Shown: positions 53,820-63,036 of the stretch, one piece after another
How the letters are laid out: each line of letters begins with the position of its first letter
Position numbering within the stretch: the first letter of the stretch is position 1
NCBI GenBank assembly: GCA_028871475.1
Contig: JAGWMZ010000015.1
Span: 1-64,000, forward strand
Length of the DNA stretch: 64,000 bases
Reading direction: 5' to 3'
DNA from: Sphingomonadales bacterium
Lineage (GTDB): Bacteria > Pseudomonadota > Alphaproteobacteria > Sphingomonadales > Sphingomonadaceae
The notes under the pieces: generated by a model
Told to the model about the DNA's origin: nothing
The model's database searches: none
Seen by the model: only the letters and a program-made list of their open reading frames with translations
Position numbers and translations under genes: made by a program

Positions 53820-55052
53820 ATGGCCACCCTCCCCATGGACACGCTCTTGACGCAGGCGCAGAGCCTGTCCGGTGCGCTGACCACGCTGCGCCGGGCGATC
53901 CATGAGGAACCGGAACTGGGGCTGCACACCCCGCGCACCATGGCCAAGGTGCGTGCGGCGCTGGCCCATCTGCCGCTGGAATGGCGCGAAGGGACCTCGA
54001 CCACCGGCGCGGTGGCGCTGCTGCGCGGCGGCGCCGGGCCAATGGAAGGCCGCCGCACCGTGCTGCTGCGCGGCGATATGGATGCGCTGCCCATGGGGGA
54101 GAAAACCGGCCTGCCCTATGCCTCTGCCATCGCCGGGCGGATGCATGCCTGCGGCCATGATGCCCATACCGCCATGCTGACCGGGGCGGTGCAATTGCTG
54201 AGCGCAAGGGCCGAGAGCCTGCCCGGCGACGTGCTCTTCATGTTCCAGCCCGGCGAGGAAGGCCATCACGGCGCCCGTTTCATGATCGAGGACGGGCTGA
54301 TCGACAAGGTCTGGGGCCTGACGCCCGATGCGGCCTTTGCCCTGCATGTGATGCCCAATGCGCCCCATGGCCAGGTGCAGGGCCGCGCTGGTGCGCTGAT
54401 GGCCAGCGCCGACCAGATCGAAATCCTCGTGTCCGGCGCGGGCGGCCATGCCAGCATGCCCCATCACGCCGCCGACCCGATTCCCGTCGCCTGCGAGATC
54501 GTCAGCGCGATCCAGACCATGGTGACGCGCCAGTTCGACGCGCATGACCCGGTCGTCATCACCATCGCCAAAATCGAGGCGGGCAGCGCGCATAATGTCA
54601 TTCCCGACACGGCGCATCTTCGCGGGACGATGCGCTCGCTCTCGCCCGGGGCCCGCGCGGCGCTGCGTGAGAAACTGACTCGTCTGATCGAACATATCGC
54701 CGCGGCCCATGGCATGAAGGCGCGGCTGACGGTCCATCCCGGCTTCCCCGTCACCCTGTGCGACCCGCGCGCCGTCGCCCTTGCTGAAAGGGTGAGTGAC
54801 ACGCTTTTCGGCCCGGACATGTTCCACACCCTGCCCGCGCCCATCATGGGGGCCGAGGACTTTTCCTATGTTCTGGAACGCGCGCCGGGCGCCATGCTGT
54901 TTCTCGGCGTGGCGCATGAAGGGGTGGATGCCGCCAGCGCCAAGGGCATCCATTCACCGCGCATGCTGGTCGATGAAGCCGCTTTGCCGCGCGGCAGCGC
55001 CCTGCTGGCAGGTCTTGCGCAGCGCTTTCTGGAGAGCGGCTTTCCTGCCTGA
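53820..55052 (+). CDS. M20 family amidohydrolase (hippurate hydrolase-like)
   Basis: A 410-residue zinc amidohydrolase that cleaves N-acyl amino acids or related amides in the cytoplasm. Metal and catalytic motifs are LLRGDMDALPMGE, MHACGHDAHTAML, MFQPGEEGHHGARFM and the C-terminal GAEDFSYVL. The start at 53820 has AGGAGA, which overlaps the stop of the CDP-alcohol transferase gene, so the two are probably co-transcribed. The substrate is unknown. A hairpin TGACCCG-CAT-CGGGTCA begins at its stop codon (55050-55066), without a T-run. Confidence 0.9.
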   Translation: MATLPMDTLLTQAQSLSGALTTLRRAIHEEPELGLHTPRTMAKVRAALAHLPLEWREGTSTTGAVALLRGGAGPMEGRRTVLLRGDMDALPMGEKTGLPYASAIAGRMHACGHDAHTAMLTGAVQLLSARAESLPGDVLFMFQPGEEGHHGARFMIEDGLIDKVWGLTPDAAFALHVMPNAPHGQVQGRAGALMASADQIEILVSGAGGHASMPHHAADPIPVACEIVSAIQTMVTRQFDAHDPVVITIAKIEAGSAHNVIPDTAHLRGTMRSLSPGARAALREKLTRLIEHIAAAHGMKARLTVHPGFPVTLCDPRAVALAERVSDTLFGPDMFHTLPAPIMGAEDFSYVLERAPGAMLFLGVAHEGVDAASAKGIHSPRMLVDEAALPRGSALLAGLAQRFLESGFPA

Positions 55053-55273
55053 CCCGCATCGGGTCAACCAAAGCGCCATGGCGAATGTTGTCACGCGATA
55101 AGCACGGCAAGACGCTCATCGCGATCGTTGATCGCTCGGCTTCACCCAACTAACCGCTTCTGATTGCACGCCATGTCATGGCGCTTTTGAAATAACGCCA
55201 CAATCCTTGTCATGCCAACACATCGGCAAGGATTTTGCACTATGACCAACTCGCTACGACGCGGGGAGGCCTG

Positions 55274-57493
55274 ATGCTGCCGGCATCGCAAGATTTTAAC
55301 CGAAGGCGCGCGCGGATCATTCGCGCGGTGCTGGCCGTGTCCAGTGTCACGCTGCTGCTGCTGGCGGTGATCGGGATTCGTCTTGTCGACGGCATTGATG
55401 AACAAACCAGAATTCACGAGCAGGCAATGGTCGCGCGCGGGCTCGACCTGCGGATGAATGAGCTGGAACAGGCCATCACCCCGCAGGTCGACTGGGACGA
55501 TGCCGTGACCCATATGGGCGGCCGCCTCGATGGCGCCTGGGCCGATGCCTATTTCGGCGGTTTCATGCATACACAGGTGGGCGCCACGCGCGCCTTCGTG
55601 GTGAACGGGCAAGGCCTGCCCGTTTACGCCGCGCGGAACGGCAGACCCTTCGCCGGATCGCCCGCGCGGGGCATGGCGCCCTTCGCCCCGGCGGTCGAGC
55701 AGATGGTCGCGGATCTGCGCCGCCGCGAGACCCCCGCGGCACGCAGCGTGCCCGCCAACGGGTCGGCCCTGGCCCGCGCGGTGCACACCACTTCTCTGGC
55801 TCGCGCGGAGGGAGGGATATGGATGCTGAGCGGCCATCTCATCCAGCCCGACAGCGACAAGGTGATCCCGGTGCCCGGGCCGCTGTCCGTGGCGCTGGTG
55901 GCGGTGCCTCTCGACAAGGACGTGCTCACCCGCTTTGGCCAGCGCTATCGCATCGGCGATCTGGCCATCGCCTTCGCCCCCCCAAGCGACAGCCGCATGG
56001 CGAGGATCGAGCTGCACGCGTCCGATGGGCAGGCGCTGGCATGGATGGCATGGACGCCGCGCCGCCCGGGCGCCGAGCTGATGCGCGCGATCACCCTGCC
56101 CATGGCGCTGCTGCTTTTCGCCTTTGCCACCGGGGCGGTGATCTTCCTGCGCGAAGCCTCGAAGATCACCCGTGAACTCATCGCCAGCGAAGCGCGCGCG
56201 CGCCATGTCGCCAGCCATGACCAGCTGACCGGCCTGCCCAACCGGGCGCTGATGTTCGACCGGCTGCGCACCGTGCTAGCCATGGCGCGACGACGGCGCG
56301 GCGGCATGATGGGCAGCGACAGTCCCGTGCTGGCCATCCACTGCCTCGACCTCGACCGGTTCAAGGGGGTGAACGACACGCTGGGCCACCACGCCGGCGA
56401 CGAGCTGATTCAGCAAGTGGCGCAAATGCTGATCGGCCTGTGCCGCGAGTCGGACACGGTGGCACGACTGGGCGGCGATGAATTCGTCATCCTGCAGCCC
56501 GGCGCCACGCCCACGGCCGCTTCGCATCTGGCACAGCGGGTGGTGGCCCAACTGACCCGCCCCTTTGCGCTGACCTTCGGCACGGTGGAAATCGGCTGTT
56601 CGATCGGGGTGACCATCGTTTCGGACGCCAGCATCGATGCCTCTGAAGCCTTGCGACAGGCGGATCTGGCGCTCTATGCCTCGAAAGAGGGCGGGCGCGG
56701 TTGCACCACCTTCTTCGAACCGGAAATGCATGCCGCCCTGCGCCTGCGCCGCTCGCTCGAAACCGATTTGCGCCGGGCGCTGTCCTTTGGCGATTTGACC
56801 ATGGTCTATCAGGTGCAGGTCGATGATCGCGGTCGGCTGCGCGGCGTCGAGGCACTGGCCCGCTGGACCCATTCCGAGCGGGGGGTGATCATGCCCGGCG
56901 TCTTCGTGCCGCTGGCCGAGGAAAGCGGACTGATCCATGAGCTGGGCGATTATATCCTGACACGGGTCTTTGCCGAAACGCGCCACTGGCACGGGCTGAG
57001 CGTGGCAATCAACATTTCCGCGCTGCAACTGCGCTCGCCCGCTTTCATGACCACCATGCGCCAGATGATCGAGCGCCATGCCATCGATCCAGAGCGCTAT
57101 GATCTGGAGATCACCGAAACGGCGCTGCTGGGTGAGGATGGGGTGACACGCGACAATCTGGTCGCGCTGGCCGAGGCAGGCTTTACCATCACGCTCGACG
57201 ATTTCGGCACGGGCTATTCGAGCCTGGCCAATCTGCGCCGCTTTGCCGTGGACAAGATCAAGATCGACCGCAGCTTTGTGCAGAACATCGACACCGACCA
57301 GGAAGCCGAGGCGCTGGTCGAGGCGATCGTGCGGCTGGGGCTGGCCATGAAGCTGGAGATCGTGGCCGAGGGGGTGGAAACCGAAGCGCAGCGCCAGCGG
57401 CTGATCCAGTGCGGCTGTCATCAGTTCCAGGGCTATCTGCTGGGGCGGCCGGTGCCCGCCGGCGAGCTGGAAAGGGCGATCCTGCTCAGTTGA
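55274..57493 (+). CDS. Membrane CHASE-like/GGDEF/EAL cyclic-di-GMP protein
   Basis: A 739-residue signalling protein. An N-terminal helix (VLAVSSVTLLLLAVIGIRLV), a periplasmic region resembling CHASE4 (WDDAVTHMGGRLDGAWADAYFG, about 60-230) and a second helix (LPMALLLFAFATGAVIFL) precede the cytoplasmic enzymes. GGDEF is intact (RLGGDEF, about 400), as are the EAL motif (GVEALARW, about 525), DDFGTGYSS and EGVET. Both diguanylate cyclase and phosphodiesterase activities are possible; which dominates cannot be told. The ATG at 55274 has GGGGAGG upstream. An inverted repeat ATCCTTG/CAAGGAT (about 55202-55233) precedes it. Confidence 0.93.
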   Translation: MLPASQDFNRRRARIIRAVLAVSSVTLLLLAVIGIRLVDGIDEQTRIHEQAMVARGLDLRMNELEQAITPQVDWDDAVTHMGGRLDGAWADAYFGGFMHTQVGATRAFVVNGQGLPVYAARNGRPFAGSPARGMAPFAPAVEQMVADLRRRETPAARSVPANGSALARAVHTTSLARAEGGIWMLSGHLIQPDSDKVIPVPGPLSVALVAVPLDKDVLTRFGQRYRIGDLAIAFAPPSDSRMARIELHASDGQALAWMAWTPRRPGAELMRAITLPMALLLFAFATGAVIFLREASKITRELIASEARARHVASHDQLTGLPNRALMFDRLRTVLAMARRRRGGMMGSDSPVLAIHCLDLDRFKGVNDTLGHHAGDELIQQVAQMLIGLCRESDTVARLGGDEFVILQPGATPTAASHLAQRVVAQLTRPFALTFGTVEIGCSIGVTIVSDASIDASEALRQADLALYASKEGGRGCTTFFEPEMHAALRLRRSLETDLRRALSFGDLTMVYQVQVDDRGRLRGVEALARWTHSERGVIMPGVFVPLAEESGLIHELGDYILTRVFAETRHWHGLSVAINISALQLRSPAFMTTMRQMIERHAIDPERYDLEITETALLGEDGVTRDNLVALAEAGFTITLDDFGTGYSSLANLRRFAVDKIKIDRSFVQNIDTDQEAEALVEAIVRLGLAMKLEIVAEGVETEAQRQRLIQCGCHQFQGYLLGRPVPAGELERAILLS

Positions 57494-57579
57494 GGCGGGG
57501 CGAGGAAAGGGCAGAGGCAACGCGGCGCGACCGCACCGCGCTGGGAAACGCGGCGCGGCCTTCGCAAGGAGCGATGGTG

Positions 57580-58164
57580 TCAGGCCGGCGCGCGTTCAGC
57601 CAGAAGCTTGCGCGCGGTGTCGACCATGATCAGCCAGCCGCCCGCCAGGATGCAGAGATCCTTGATGACAAGGCGCCCCGCCCCCGAAAGATAGGGGAAA
57701 CCGTGCTGCGCATCGCCCAGCGCCGGCACCCATGCCTCCGGTGTGGTGACCAGAAAGGACAGGGTGACGAAAGGCGTCAGGAAAGCCAGCACCGCCCCCA
57801 CAAGGCCCAGCCGCCGCGACAACAGGCCCGACAGGGTGAGGGCGCCGATGATCAGCTCGACCGTGCCCAGCCCTTTGGAAAAGCCGTAGGTGTTATTCGC
57901 GATTTGCCAGGCCCGCTGCGCCGGCACCAGAACGCCTTCCTTGGTGAGATGCGCGGCGTAATCAGCCGGATGCTCATAAAAGAAGCGCATGAAAGGGCTG
58001 TTGGCGACAAAAACCGTGATGCTGTCGGCTTCATAAGGCTGGAATTTGAGCCAGCCGATCCAGAGGAACACGATGGCGATGGCGACTTTCATCGCCGCTA
58101 TGCCGATCTCGGTCGAGCGCGGGGCGGCCAGAAGGCGCAGCCCCGAGGCGAAGGGTTTGCTCAT
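57580..58164 (-). CDS. DUF417/YkgB family membrane protein (RclC-like)
   Basis: A 194-residue inner-membrane protein with four helices: AIAIVFLWIGWLKFQPYEAD, LGTVELIIGALTLSGLL, LGLVGAVLAFLTPFVTLSFL and LVIKDLCILAGGWLIM. KFQPYEADSITVFVANSPFMRFFYEHP and FSKGLGTVEL are diagnostic of DUF417, which includes RclC of the E. coli hypochlorite-resistance operon. The molecular function is unknown. The start at 58164 has GAGGAGAC upstream. It follows the carboxymuconolactone decarboxylase gene by 11 bp and is probably in the same operon. Confidence 0.85.
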   Translation of the reverse strand: MSKPFASGLRLLAAPRSTEIGIAAMKVAIAIVFLWIGWLKFQPYEADSITVFVANSPFMRFFYEHPADYAAHLTKEGVLVPAQRAWQIANNTYGFSKGLGTVELIIGALTLSGLLSRRLGLVGAVLAFLTPFVTLSFLVTTPEAWVPALGDAQHGFPYLSGAGRLVIKDLCILAGGWLIMVDTARKLLAERAPA

Positions 58165-58175
58165 GGACCGTCTCC

Positions 58176-58520
58176 TCACTCGCCCGCGGCGTCGAAGGCA
58201 TCGAGCGTGCGTGTTGTATAGACCAGCGCGGCCCCCGCATTGACCGAGATCGCGATGCCCAGCGCCTCGGCCAGCTCTTCCCTGGTGGCCCCGGCCTTTT
58301 GCGCCTCGGCGGTGTGCACGGCGATACAGCCATCGCAGCGCAGGGTGACAGCCACCGCCAGCGCGATCAGCTCGCGGGTTCTGGCATCGAACTGCCCGGT
58401 GCGGGCGCTGGCCTGGCTGAGCTGGACATAGCCCTTGACCGTCTCCGGGCTCAGCTTGCCCATGGCGCCGACGCCCGAAGCGACCTGTCCGCGATACGTG
58501 TTCCAATCCATCATATGCAT
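58176..58520 (-). CDS. Carboxymuconolactone decarboxylase family protein
   Basis: A 114-residue AhpD-like protein with the redox CxxC (RCDGC, about residues 61-65) and the nearby His of AVHTAEA. Proteins of this family reduce peroxides or act in thiol-disulfide exchange. The start at 58520 has AGAAGGAG upstream; a second ATG (MDWNTY) follows three codons later. It is the first gene of the unit with the DUF417 protein and diverges from an AraC regulator. It may take the place of other thiol enzymes in the response (inference). Confidence 0.9.
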   Translation of the reverse strand: MHMMDWNTYRGQVASGVGAMGKLSPETVKGYVQLSQASARTGQFDARTRELIALAVAVTLRCDGCIAVHTAEAQKAGATREELAEALGIAISVNAGAALVYTTRTLDAFDAAGE

Positions 58521-58625
58521 TGTTCATCTCCTTCTGTGAGGAGGAAGATGGCCCCATATGTGACGGATGTTGATGCCCGCGCGGCTCTGCTGCATGACCG
58601 GGCGGATCAAAATCGAGGGACCGCC

Positions 58626-59564
58626 GTGGACCGCCACCAAGACACGCTCTCCATTCTGGGGCCGCTGCTGCGGGTCACGCCCGAGCTTCAGGACTTTTGC
58701 CGCTTTGGCGGCGCCTGGCGCGCATCACATGACCCGGCGGAGCGCGGCTGGGCAGCGTTTCACGTGGTGATCAACGGACACTGCCTTGTCGAGCGCAACG
58801 GCCAGCCTCCCGTCGCGCTGGAGGCGGGGGATGTGCTGCTGCTGCCACAGGGCGATGGTCATGTCGTCTATAGCGGAGACACCGCGCCCCCGCGCGACAT
58901 GCTGCGCACCGATCGCGACTATATCCGCGTGAAGCAGACCCAGGGGGCAGACATCGACACCCAGCTTCTTTGCGGGCGGCTGCACCTTGAAAGCGCCAGC
59001 GAGAACCTTGTGCTCAAGACGCTTCCGCCGGCCATCGTGCTCAAACTGGGCGGGGATGCCACATGCGGCCAACTCGTCGCCATCATCGGTCGTGAACTGG
59101 CCGGCGACAGGCCCGGCGCCGACTTGATTGTGCGCGATCTGGCCAGCGCGCTCTTCGTCATGCTGCTGCGCGCCTATTTCGAAACCGATGCCCCGGCGGC
59201 AGGCTTGCTGGCCCTGCTGGGCTCGCGCGAGACCGGCGGCGCCGCCGCCGCCATGATGCGCGAGCCGGCGCGCGACTGGAGCCTCGACGCGCTGGCATCG
59301 GCGTCGGCCATTTCCCGCGCGACGCTGGTGCGCAAGTTTCGCAAGATCTGCGGCATGCCGCCTCTTACCTTCCTCACCGAAATCCGGCTGGGCCTGGCAC
59401 GCAACAGAATGGTGCAGACCACCGCCTCGCTGGCGCAGATCGCCGAGGATGTCGGCTATCATTCCGAGGCAGCCCTGAGCCGCGCGCTCCAGCGCCGCTT
59501 TGCCGTTCGACCGGGCGCGTTGCGCCGGGGCGCGGACCCGGCACTGACCTTGCAGAAGCTGTGA
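58626..59564 (+). CDS. AraC family regulator with cupin sensor domain (RclR-like)
   Basis: A 312-residue regulator with an N-terminal cupin (PPVALEAGDVLLLPQGDGHVV) and a C-terminal AraC double helix-turn-helix (LDALASASAISRATLVRKF, then LAQIAEDVGYHSEAALSRALQRRF). From memory, RclR of E. coli senses hypochlorite through Cys21 and Cys89; here DFCRFGGAW and LLCGRLHLE place cysteines at equivalent points. I prefer the GTG at 58626 (AGGGA upstream): an ATG at 58548 has its own AGGAGG but would leave only 27 bp to the divergent gene. The likely target is that divergent operon. Confidence 0.85.
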   Translation: MDRHQDTLSILGPLLRVTPELQDFCRFGGAWRASHDPAERGWAAFHVVINGHCLVERNGQPPVALEAGDVLLLPQGDGHVVYSGDTAPPRDMLRTDRDYIRVKQTQGADIDTQLLCGRLHLESASENLVLKTLPPAIVLKLGGDATCGQLVAIIGRELAGDRPGADLIVRDLASALFVMLLRAYFETDAPAAGLLALLGSRETGGAAAAMMREPARDWSLDALASASAISRATLVRKFRKICGMPPLTFLTEIRLGLARNRMVQTTASLAQIAEDVGYHSEAALSRALQRRFAVRPGALRRGADPALTLQKL

Positions 59565-60345
59565 ACCGGGCCACGAGTGCCATGCGCGTCATCATCGTCG
59601 CGCTCGACACCATAGGTCGCGGCAAAGGGGGAACGCGCAGTTTGTTGCGCAGCGCAACATGGCGCGGCTTGTCCATTGAGAGAGGGGCAAGCCGGAATGG
59701 ACATGCTGCGCATCATTCGACCGATGTCTCGACGGCATGGACCGACCGCTGCCGAACCGCCGCAACACGCCAGCCCCGGTAACATCGCTTGATGGCGATT
59801 CGCGCGAATCCCGCAGTCTCTGCCGAGCCGCAAGTCATGGAATGATTGTCATGGGAAATGGCGCACCCGTCTTGAAAGTGATGGGTACTCAAATCATTGG
59901 GAAATTTTTCATGATCGGCACTGATTTCGGGTTGCTCATACCAACGCAGGCATCGTGATGAAGCGTCTAGAGTTGGTTGCGGGGGCCCGCACCGGACGAT
60001 GTCACATATCGCCATTGATTAAGATATGATCGCCTCATCTCGATCACGGCCGCATACCTACCTATATGTGGCAACATCCGCTGAAGAGCTGACCTTCGCG
60101 GGTCTAAGCGCCTTCCCTAAAAGCTGCCGGTGGTTCACATCGCCAGCAGCGGTTCTGATAGACCGGCCTTGGGACATTGCCGTCCTTCAAGTTCTCCGTC
60201 CCGAACGGCCGCTCCCGCCGGGAGCGGTCATTCCTGATCGCGTCAGTGGATGCCGATGTACGCGAACAATTGGTAGAAAGCGGACATTCGCGGGATCGCA
60301 TGATCGAGGTCCGCTAGGGTCAAAAGCGAACTGGTGCCAAACGTA
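59565..60345. other. Intergenic stretch, about 780 bp, no recognisable gene
   Basis: No coherent protein is found on either strand. Composition looks less GC-rich than the neighbouring genes. A perfect 17-bp odd palindrome TGTTGCGC-A-GCGCAACA (59643-59659) and a hairpin GGCCGCTCCC-GCC-GGGAGCGGTC (60207-60229) are visible. The stretch separates the Rcl-like locus from the stress/glycolysis remnants and may be a former insertion or decay zone. Confidence 0.55.
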
Positions 60346-60744
60346 TCAGACAGGAAAATGAATTCCGCACAATTTGTTACCGTCGGGGTCACGAAAATAG
60401 GCCAGTTCGATGGTGCCCATGGAAGCAGTTTCGCGCGGTCCGGGCGGAGCTTCGATCGAGGTCCCGCCAGCGGCAACGGCGGTATCGTGAAGCTGCTTCA
60501 CCTGCTCGGGCGAGTTGCAGGAAAAGGCAACGGTGCTGCCGTTTGCGACGCTTGCCGGTTCGTCGTTGATCGGCTGGCTGACGATGAAGTTGGTCCCGTT
60601 GCCGTTATTGTAGATCAGACGTGTATGGCCGCTGTCGGCGATGTTCCTCGTCCCTTCCCCTGCACCCAAGGTGCCTAGCACCTTGTCGTAGAAGCGCTTG
60701 GACCGTTCAATGTCGTTCGATCCGACCATGGTGTGAAAAAGCAC
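60346..60744 (-). CDS. VOC family protein
   Basis: A 132-residue glyoxalase-fold protein: LFHTMVGSNDIERSKRFYDKVLG, FIVSQPINDEPASVANGST, AYFRDPDGNKLCGIHF. The start is the GTG at 60744, chosen because AGGAGAG lies 5 nt upstream; the frame continues upstream without conserved content. The family includes dioxygenases and isomerases, so the activity is unknown. It is monocistronic at the left edge of the decayed region. Confidence 0.82.
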   Translation of the reverse strand: MLFHTMVGSNDIERSKRFYDKVLGTLGAGEGTRNIADSGHTRLIYNNGNGTNFIVSQPINDEPASVANGSTVAFSCNSPEQVKQLHDTAVAAGGTSIEAPPGPRETASMGTIELAYFRDPDGNKLCGIHFPV

Positions 60745-60810
60745 GCATACTCTCCTGAAGGCTGATCGACCTCCGATCGCCATTAGCGGTCTCATCTAAC
60801 AGACACATAA

Positions 60811-61017
60811 TCCGCGGTCACCTCCGAGCCCTCGGAATGTCCGCTACTGGGCGAAGGTGACCTTGGCGAGCAGATCGCCAGCGAAGCGCAGGCTCTGGGC
60901 GCGGATCTTATCGTGGCCGGTGCCTATCGTCATGGGGAGATCATCGAATGGCTCGCAGGCGGGACGACGCGGCATTTGCTGGCGGCAGCCAAATTGCCGC
61001 TGCTGCTGGCCCACTGA
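60811..61017 (+). pseudogene. Universal stress protein remnant (C-terminal ~68 residues)
   Basis: Reading frame 60811-61017 gives ALGADLIVAGAYRHGEI, IEWLAGGTTRHLLA and AAKLPLLLAH, which is the C-terminal end of a UspA domain (the G-x2-G-x9-G-[ST] ATP-binding region). An in-frame TAA at 60808-60810 lies immediately upstream, and no start or N-terminal half is present. The remnant stops 3 nt before gpmA. It indicates a deletion or rearrangement of a former usp gene. Confidence 0.75.
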
Positions 61018-61020
61018 CCG

Positions 61021-61632
61021 ATGCGGTTGATCCTCGTTCGCCACGGTCAAAGCACCGCCAACGCCGCACGCACCTTCACCGGCGACGATGATGTGCCCCT
61101 GACCTGCAAAGGGCAATCAGAAGCCGAAGACACTGCCCGCCGTCTCCATGAGGCCGGAGTGGTTCCGACCCAGATCTTCTGCTCGCCACTCTCCCGCTGC
61201 ATCCAGACCGCATCGATTATCGCGACAGGCCTTGGCCTGGATCACCTTACGCCGGTTCCACTCCCCGGACTGCGCGAGCGCGATTACGGCCAACTCACTG
61301 GCATGAACAAGGCCGATGCCGCGCAGCAGTTTGGTGCGGGACAGGTCCAGATTTGGCGCCGCTCTTATGCCATTGCGCCGCCGGGCGGCGAAAGCTTGCG
61401 CGATACCGCCGCCCGCGTCCTCGCAGCCTATGTCACCGACATTTTTCCCGCAGTTCTCAGCGACGGCCCCGTACTGGTCGTGGCGCATGGTAACAGCCTG
61501 CGGGCCCTGGTGATGACACTGGAGCACCTCGACGTAAGGCAGGTTGAAGATCTTGAGATCGCGACGGGACAAGCGCTCGTCTACACGCTCGATGCCGCCA
61601 GTCGCATCGTTGCACGCACCAGCCTCATCTAA
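61021..61632 (+). CDS. gpmA: 2,3-bisphosphoglycerate-dependent phosphoglycerate mutase
   Basis: A 203-residue histidine phosphatase family enzyme interconverting 3- and 2-phosphoglycerate. It has the catalytic RHGQS motif (His9), FTGDDDVPLTCKGQ, the Glu region GLRERDYGQLTG and the second catalytic His in VVAHGNSLRALV, all matching GpmA. Shorter phosphatases of the superfamily are an alternative, but the FTG motif supports the mutase. It sits between the usp remnant and enolase, so the two glycolytic enzymes form one unit. Confidence 0.88.
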   Translation: MRLILVRHGQSTANAARTFTGDDDVPLTCKGQSEAEDTARRLHEAGVVPTQIFCSPLSRCIQTASIIATGLGLDHLTPVPLPGLRERDYGQLTGMNKADAAQQFGAGQVQIWRRSYAIAPPGGESLRDTAARVLAAYVTDIFPAVLSDGPVLVVAHGNSLRALVMTLEHLDVRQVEDLEIATGQALVYTLDAASRIVARTSLI

Positions 61633-61642
61633 GGAATACCGC

Positions 61643-62946
61643 ATGCCGACCATCGCGATCTGTGCGCTCTTGAAATCCTCGATTCTCGCGGCCACCCGAC
61701 CTTGCAGGTCACCCTGCGCCTTGATGATGGAACCTCCTCGACCGCCTCCGTGCCATCAGGGGCATCGACCGGAGCCCATGAAGCGGTCGAACTGCGTGAT
61801 GGCGATCCGGCGCGTTACGGCGGCCGGGGCGTGCGCAAGGCCATCAGCCATGTTGAGGGCGAGATTGCTGCAGCGCTGCGCGGGATGGCTGTTGATGACC
61901 AGGAGAGGATCGACCAGATCATGATCGAGCTTGATGGCTCCAACAATAAGGCAAGGCTCGGCGCCAATGCCATCCTGGGCGTGTCGATGGCGACAGCCAG
62001 AGTGCGGGCCAAGATCATGGACCTGCCGCTCTACGCAAGCTTGGGTGATCGCGATGCCCGTCAGCTGCCCATGCCCTGCATGAATGTGCTCAATGGCGGC
62101 AAGCATGCCGACAGCGGTCTCGACTTTCAGGAATTCATGATCGTGCCCGTCGGCGCGCCCAGCTTTGCCGAGGCGATGCGCTACGGATCTCAAACCTACG
62201 CCGCCTTGCGCAAGCTGCTGCATGACCGGAAGCTGGCAACCTCAGTGGGCGACGAGGGCGGCTTTGCCCCTGCCCTCCCCGACAATGAAGCCGCCTGCGA
62301 ACTGATTGTCGAGGCCATCACCGCCGCCGGCTTCCGGCCGGGCGAGGATGTGGCGATCGCGCTCGATCCCGCAGCCTCCTCCTTTGGCAGCGATGGCAGC
62401 TACAATCTCGAGCGCTCAGGCAAAGGCCATCTGGGCCGCGCTGCCATGCTGGCGCTCTACGGGCGATGGATCGATGCCTACCCCATCGTCTCAATTGAGG
62501 ATGGCTTTGCGGAGGACGATTGGCAGGGATTTCAAAGCCAGATGACGGCGCAGGGCGACCGCATCCAGATTGTGGGCGATGATCTGCTGGTCACCAACCC
62601 CCGCTTCATTGCCAGGGCCATCGAGCAGCGCGCCGTCAACGCCCTGCTGGTAAAGCTCAACCAGATCGGCACTGTTACCGAAGCGATCGCGGCAACGCGC
62701 TTGGCGCAGCAGGCAGGCTGGGCCGCCATGGTGTCGCATCGCTCCGGCGAAACCACCGATGATTTCATTGCCGATTTTGCTGTGGCTTTGAGCGCGGGGC
62801 AGATCAAATCCGGTGCGCCCTGCCGGGGTGAGCGCCTGGTCAAATACAACCGACTGATCGCAATCGAGCGAGAGCTTGGCGCTGCCGCCAGCTTTGACAA
62901 TCCGTTTACCCGCAAAGTCCCAAAGCCAAGCAGTGCGTCAGCATGA
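61643..62946 (+). pseudogene. eno: Enolase with N-terminal frameshift
   Basis: Enolase converts 2-phosphoglycerate to PEP. From about 61660 to 62946 the frame carries EILDSRGHPTLQV, NGGKHADSGLDFQEFM, GDEGGFAPAL, SIEDGF, VKLNQIGTVTEA, SHRSGETTDD and RGERLVKYNRL, so all catalytic residues are present. The expected start is the ATG at 61643 (MPTIAICAL, with AAGGAA upstream), but it is out of frame with the rest. A CTCT at 61667-61670 in place of CT accounts for the shift. Without the ATG, a CTG at 61660 or a TTG at 61702 would have to serve. It could be a pseudogene, a non-ATG gene or a sequencing error. It follows gpmA by 10 bp. Confidence 0.75.
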
Positions 62947-63036
62947 ATATCTGCTTGGCCGATGACTTCGATTTCTCGAATGGGATAAGCTTCTGCCCCA
63001 CTGAAGTACCCATAAATGCAGCGGACGAAGGCAAAA

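Noticed and set aside
60015..60035. An FNR-type site (TTGAT....ATCAA)
   Set aside because: TTGAT is followed after 4 nt by ATATG rather than ATCAA; only one half-site matches and no gene start is close downstream.
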